Source: Aestuariicoccus sp032586235 (lineage in GTDB: Bacteria > Pseudomonadota > Alphaproteobacteria > Rhodobacterales > Rhodobacteraceae). From it: a stretch of DNA of 27,768 nt. Positions 24,936 to 27,768 of this stretch are shown here, piece by piece (within the stretch, counting starts at the first letter, position 1; the number at the start of each line of letters is the position of its first letter). The position numbers were made by a program, and so were the translations under genes. The notes beneath the pieces were generated by a model, which did not search any database, was not told where the DNA came from, and was given only the letters and a program-made list of their open reading frames with translations. The DNA lies in contig NZ_JAWHTD010000046.1 of NCBI RefSeq assembly GCF_032586235.1, positions 1-27,768 on the forward strand. Reading direction: 5' to 3'.

Positions 24936-26270
24936 CTACTCCTTCACAGGCTGCATTGCGGTGTCGGTGACCGAGGGACGCGGCGGGGCGAACCAACCGC
25001 ACAGGCGTCGCAGCAGGGGTGCTTTTCCGGACCGTCCCGCACCGTGCAGGCCGGCCTCGGTATCCGCGTGGACGTCGGCTTCATCAGGCTGTCGGCCTAG
25101 TGCCTGCTGGCATTCGACATCACCGCGCAACTCGGCCAGTTCGCGGTTCACCTGCGCCCAGTAGTCGCGCGTTTCGTCACGCGGCTCGGGCTCTGGCGCG
25201 ATGGCGTGCACGCTCTGGGCCTCGGCGGTCTTTGGCCCCCCTTCGCTGCTCTCGATGTAGCTGGTCGTCTCGGCGACCAGCTGCGAGATGCGGCGCTTTA
25301 CATCGTCTCCCAGCGTGACGTTCGGGATCATCGGCTCTGCCGCGTTACCCGCGATCATCTCGGCCCATTCGTCGGCAGAGGCGAGGCGATCGCTGGAAAA
25401 CAGGCTGAGACAGGTATCGATGGCCGACAAGAAGCTGTGCGAATAGCCGGGTACCGTTCCCGCAAGTGGCTCGTAAGGGTCCGCTTTGTTCTGGGCGACG
25501 GCGGCAAGGCGGTGGTTGCTGTTGGGCGGAGCGTACCCGGTGATCAGATGATGGATGGTGGCGGCGAGCGCATAAAGATCGCTCGACTGGTCTTGCGCGC
25601 TGCCTGAAAGATAGAACTCCTGTGGCGAATAGCCGTCTTTCACCGTGTGGATGCGCGACAACACCCGGGTCGCGCGCACGGCGCTTTCACGCGCCGCGCC
25701 AAAATCGATCAGCACCGGCTGACCATCGGGCGTCAGCAGAATATTGTCGGGCGAGATATCGCGGTGCAGGATGCCGTTCTTGTGCACGAAGGACAGTGCC
25801 GAAAGCAGATGCCCGAGGATGCGCTCCACCTCTTCCGGGGAAAAGGGTTCGGGCTGGTCCTCCAGCACTTCGAACAGATCGCGGCCGTCGATGTAGTCCA
25901 TCGCCATATAGGCTGTACCGTTGTCCTGAAAGATTTGGTGCACGCCGACGATATTGGGGTGCTGCAACTGCGCCAGCGCCCGCGCCTCGCGCTCGAAGAG
26001 TGCCACGACGCGTTCGAAATCCATCTCGTGCGATTTGGAACGCAACCGCACAGTACCTTCGGCGCGGCAACACATGGCGCCGGGAAAACACTCCTTGATG
26101 ACGACATTGCGATTCAGGCTGTCATACGCCAGGTAGGTGATGCCAAATCCACCGGCGTTGAGATAACACTTGATCCTGAATTGCCCCTGGCACAGCAAAG
26201 TGCCCGCCGGCAACTCGTCGCCAACAGGCATGGCAGTCGCCTCGTGTGAGACTGCCGTCTCTTGCGTCAT
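24936..26270 (-). CDS. Ser/Thr protein kinase (STPK), first gene of the signalling/GTPase operon
   Basis: The 444-aa product starts at ATG 26270 after TTAGGAGG, the strongest ribosome-binding site in the window. The kinase domain spans about 30-310: glycine loop LNAGGFGITY (38-46), catalytic lysine in VVIKE (K59), E94, catalytic loop HRDISPDN (169-176), DFG (189-191) and DLYALA (231-236). The lysine of the usual HRDxKxxN is serine 173. Alanine/glutamate-rich linker and a basic, tryptophan-containing end (PLLRRLCGWFAPPRP) follow. No clear membrane helix or extracellular sensor domain is present, so the input signal is probably cytoplasmic. The next gene begins two bases after its stop. Confidence 0.93.
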   Translation of the reverse strand: MTQETAVSHEATAMPVGDELPAGTLLCQGQFRIKCYLNAGGFGITYLAYDSLNRNVVIKECFPGAMCCRAEGTVRLRSKSHEMDFERVVALFEREARALAQLQHPNIVGVHQIFQDNGTAYMAMDYIDGRDLFEVLEDQPEPFSPEEVERILGHLLSALSFVHKNGILHRDISPDNILLTPDGQPVLIDFGAARESAVRATRVLSRIHTVKDGYSPQEFYLSGSAQDQSSDLYALAATIHHLITGYAPPNSNHRLAAVAQNKADPYEPLAGTVPGYSHSFLSAIDTCLSLFSSDRLASADEWAEMIAGNAAEPMIPNVTLGDDVKRRISQLVAETTSYIESSEGGPKTAEAQSVHAIAPEPEPRDETRDYWAQVNRELAELRGDVECQQALGRQPDEADVHADTEAGLHGAGRSGKAPLLRRLCGWFAPPRPSVTDTAMQPVKE

Positions 26271-26702
26271 GGTGCAGCCTCCTAACCTTTGACCCCGCAG
26301 CGGGGAAGTTTTCGGACTTGGGTAGAAAGCGCGGATATTCGGGCAAAACTTAGGCTACAAAACGCATATTTCCGGGCAAGCCGTGCGAATTGGAGTCAGA
26401 CTTCGTCGCTATTGGCTGCGCGGGCAATGCCAAAGAGGAAGGCCCTTGGACAGAGGTCACAACGGGTTGCGAGGCGCTTCGATCCCTGTCGGCGCCGTTC
26501 GAATTTGACGGCGGCTTTGCGCTGTTTCCGGCCGGGATACATGCCCGTATCCCTTTGTTTTACAAAGCTTCTCGGAACCAGCCCGCATCGTGGCCGCCCC
26601 CCCGAACAGCCAGCCGGCTTTTGGCATAGTGCCGAGGGGTGTCCCAGCCATCACGCCCCCCGCTTCCTTATGCTTCCGGCGGGGGCTGACGACAGCCACC
26701 TC
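26271..26702. other. Intergenic region upstream of the kinase operon
   Basis: No gene is supported here. It must contain the promoter of the kinase operon (minus strand), but I see no convincing -35/-10 pair. Near the ribosome-binding site is a small hairpin CCCCG-CAG-CGGGG (26293-26305) that could affect translation start. A larger inverted repeat lies next to the lipoamide dehydrogenase 3' end. Confidence 0.5.
26655..26686. repeat. GC-rich inverted repeat after the lipoamide dehydrogenase gene
   Basis: GCCCCCCGC (26655-26663) pairs with GCGGGGGC (26679-26686) with one bulged base and a 15-nt loop. It lies 17 bp beyond the stop at 26703. There is no T-run on the minus strand, so if it terminates transcription it is not a standard intrinsic terminator. 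Confidence 0.4.
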
Positions 26703-27707
26703 TCAGATGTGGATTGCGTGACCAAGCGATTTCATTGCCGCCTCCTGGAAGCCTTCGCCCAGCGTTGGGTGCGCTTCCACAATCGACGCGACATCTTCGA
26801 GACGCGCGCCCATCTCGATGGCCGTGACGAAGGACGACGCCAGTTCGGCCACCCCCGCCCCGACGGCCTGCACCCCCAGCAAGGCGTGGTCTTCGCGCCG
26901 TGCAACGCCCCGAATAAAACCGTCATCCCGTTCCAGCGTCATTGCCCGGCCGTTGGCCATAAACGGGAATTGCGCCTCGAGGTGGTCGATATTCTGCGCG
27001 GCGGCCTCCTGCGGCGACAGGCCGACGGACGCGATCTCGGGGTCGGTGAAGCACACCGCGGGGATGACCTTGTCGTCCCAGCGCCGCCGTTTGCCGGCCA
27101 GAATTTCGGCGACCATCTCGCCTTGCGCCATGGCGCGGTGCGCCAACAGGGGTTCGCCGGTGACATCTCCGATCGCATAGACGCCCCGCATCGAGGTTTC
27201 GCACCTGTCGTCGATACCGAGGAACGGCCCGTTCATGTCCAGATCAAGCGTCTCAAGACCGAAGCCGCTTGTGTTCGCCGTCCGCCCCACCGTGATCAAA
27301 ACGCGGTCGCAGGGAATCTCTTCGCCGCTGTCGACCACGGCCTGCCCGGCCTTGCCGATCTCTTTCAGCCGCGTTTCGGTGCGGACGACGACGCCCAGTT
27401 CCTTGAGCCGTGCCTTCACCGGTGCCACGAGGGACCGGTCGTAAAGCGGCAGGATGTCCGGCCCCGCCTCCAGCACCTCGACGTCCGATCCCAGTTTGGC
27501 AAATGCGATGCCAAGCTCCAGCCCGATGTAACCGGCGCCCACGACGATCAGCTTGCCTGGCACCTCCCGCAGGGCCAGCGCCTCGGTGCTGCCGATGACC
27601 TTGCCACCGATCGCAAGACCGGGGATCGGCACAGGGACGGACCCGGTCGCGATCACGGTCGATTTGCCGGTGACGCGCTGAACCCCGTCGTCGGCGTTGT
27701 TGCAGAA
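26703..27707 (-). pseudogene. lpd: Dihydrolipoamide dehydrogenase (E3), truncated at N-terminus
   Basis: The visible frame (about 334 residues from an in-frame TAG at 27710-27708) contains the second half of the FAD-binding region (TVIATGS), the NAD-binding motif VVGAGYIGLELG, the second FAD motif GVYAIGDVTGEPLLAHRA and the C-terminal dimer domain. The latter carries the catalytic EAHPTLGEGFQEA histidine-glutamate pair. The first roughly 120 residues, with the GxGxxG FAD site and the redox-active CxxxxC disulfide, are absent. A GTG at 27656 could start a product, but it would lack catalysis. E3 normally reoxidises lipoamide in 2-oxo acid dehydrogenase complexes. Truncation could be real, from an insertion at about 27690-27710, or an assembly join. 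Confidence 0.8.
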
Positions 27708-27768
27708 CTAGGGCTTGAGGCGTGATTGCCCCTTTCCCCGCTGAGATCATGCCACGCGGATGATCTCG
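27690..27768. mobile_element. Possible end of an insertion sequence (to window edge)
   Basis: Homology to lipoamide dehydrogenase stops at about 27690-27700, and the sequence turns into GTTGTTGCAGAACTAGGGC..., resembling the TGTTGCA-containing termini of IS5- or IS6-like elements. A CTAG lies at 27708-27711. Only 79 bp are visible and no transposase is seen, so this rests on the abrupt break and terminal likeness. Confidence 0.35.

Noticed and set aside
17772..26270. Type VI secretion locus
   Set aside because: Kinase, FHA and PP2C genes occur in T6SS clusters, but none of the structural genes (sheath, Hcp, VgrG, ClpV, TssJ-M) is present.
26289..27725. 478-codon open frame on + opposite the lipoamide dehydrogenase gene
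   Set aside because: The minus strand carries unmistakable NAD- and FAD-binding motifs; the plus-strand translation is His/Arg/Asp-rich shadow.

Overview
The window looks like chromosomal or large-plasmid DNA of a marine-type alphaproteobacterium, most likely Rhodobacterales (Roseobacter group). This is inferred from high GC, Hint-tailed RTX-type proteins, an IS6-family element of alphaproteobacterial type, and gene families common in that group. No rRNA or tRNA gene and no CRISPR array was seen.

Layout. (1) 3-3431 (+): the 3' part of a long gene for a calcium-binding repeat (RTX-like) protein ending in a Hint autoprocessing domain. (2) 3501-7025 (-): a convergent 1174-aa, very acidic, cadherin-like repeat protein. 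(3) 7052-7850: a complete IS6-family element with recognisable terminal inverted repeats and no target duplication. It lies 26 bp upstream of the acidic gene's ATG and cuts a methyltransferase gene whose 3' part remains at 7852-8310. (4) 8383-10214 (+): two small envelope-type hypothetical proteins and a multi-pass membrane protein. (5) about 10385-11095: decayed IS5-family and IS3-family transposase remnants lying against each other. (6) 11369-17677: a catabolic and uptake block. It holds an M29/NicX-like protein, a creatininase-family amidohydrolase, a polar amino-acid type ABC transporter (binding protein on -, ATPase and permease on +), an AhpD-like protein, a Rieske oxygenase and a second AhpD-fold protein. 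The last genes on + are translationally coupled. Together they suggest import and oxidative breakdown of a small nitrogen-containing, perhaps heterocyclic, compound; the substrate cannot be read from the sequence.

(7) 17772-26270 (-): a tight eight-gene operon and the most interesting part of the window. In transcription order it encodes a Ser/Thr protein kinase, an FHA protein, a PP2C phosphatase, a degenerate P-loop pseudo-GTPase, a dynamin-like large GTPase, a second (Era-like) GTPase, a roadblock/LC7-like small protein and an unrecognised 255-aa protein. Gaps are from -11 to +48 bp, and the order fits phospho-signalling that controls a membrane-acting GTPase machine. Kinase/FHA/PP2C triads are known from type VI secretion regulation, but no secretion gene is present here. 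I do not recognise this exact combination as a named system.

(8) 26703-27707 (-): a dihydrolipoamide dehydrogenase gene lacking its N-terminal FAD/disulfide region. Its upstream end meets sequence resembling the end of an insertion sequence at the window edge.

The window therefore mixes ordinary metabolism with several signs of IS-driven rearrangement (three IS families and two truncated host genes) around one compact, possibly undescribed signalling and GTPase operon.
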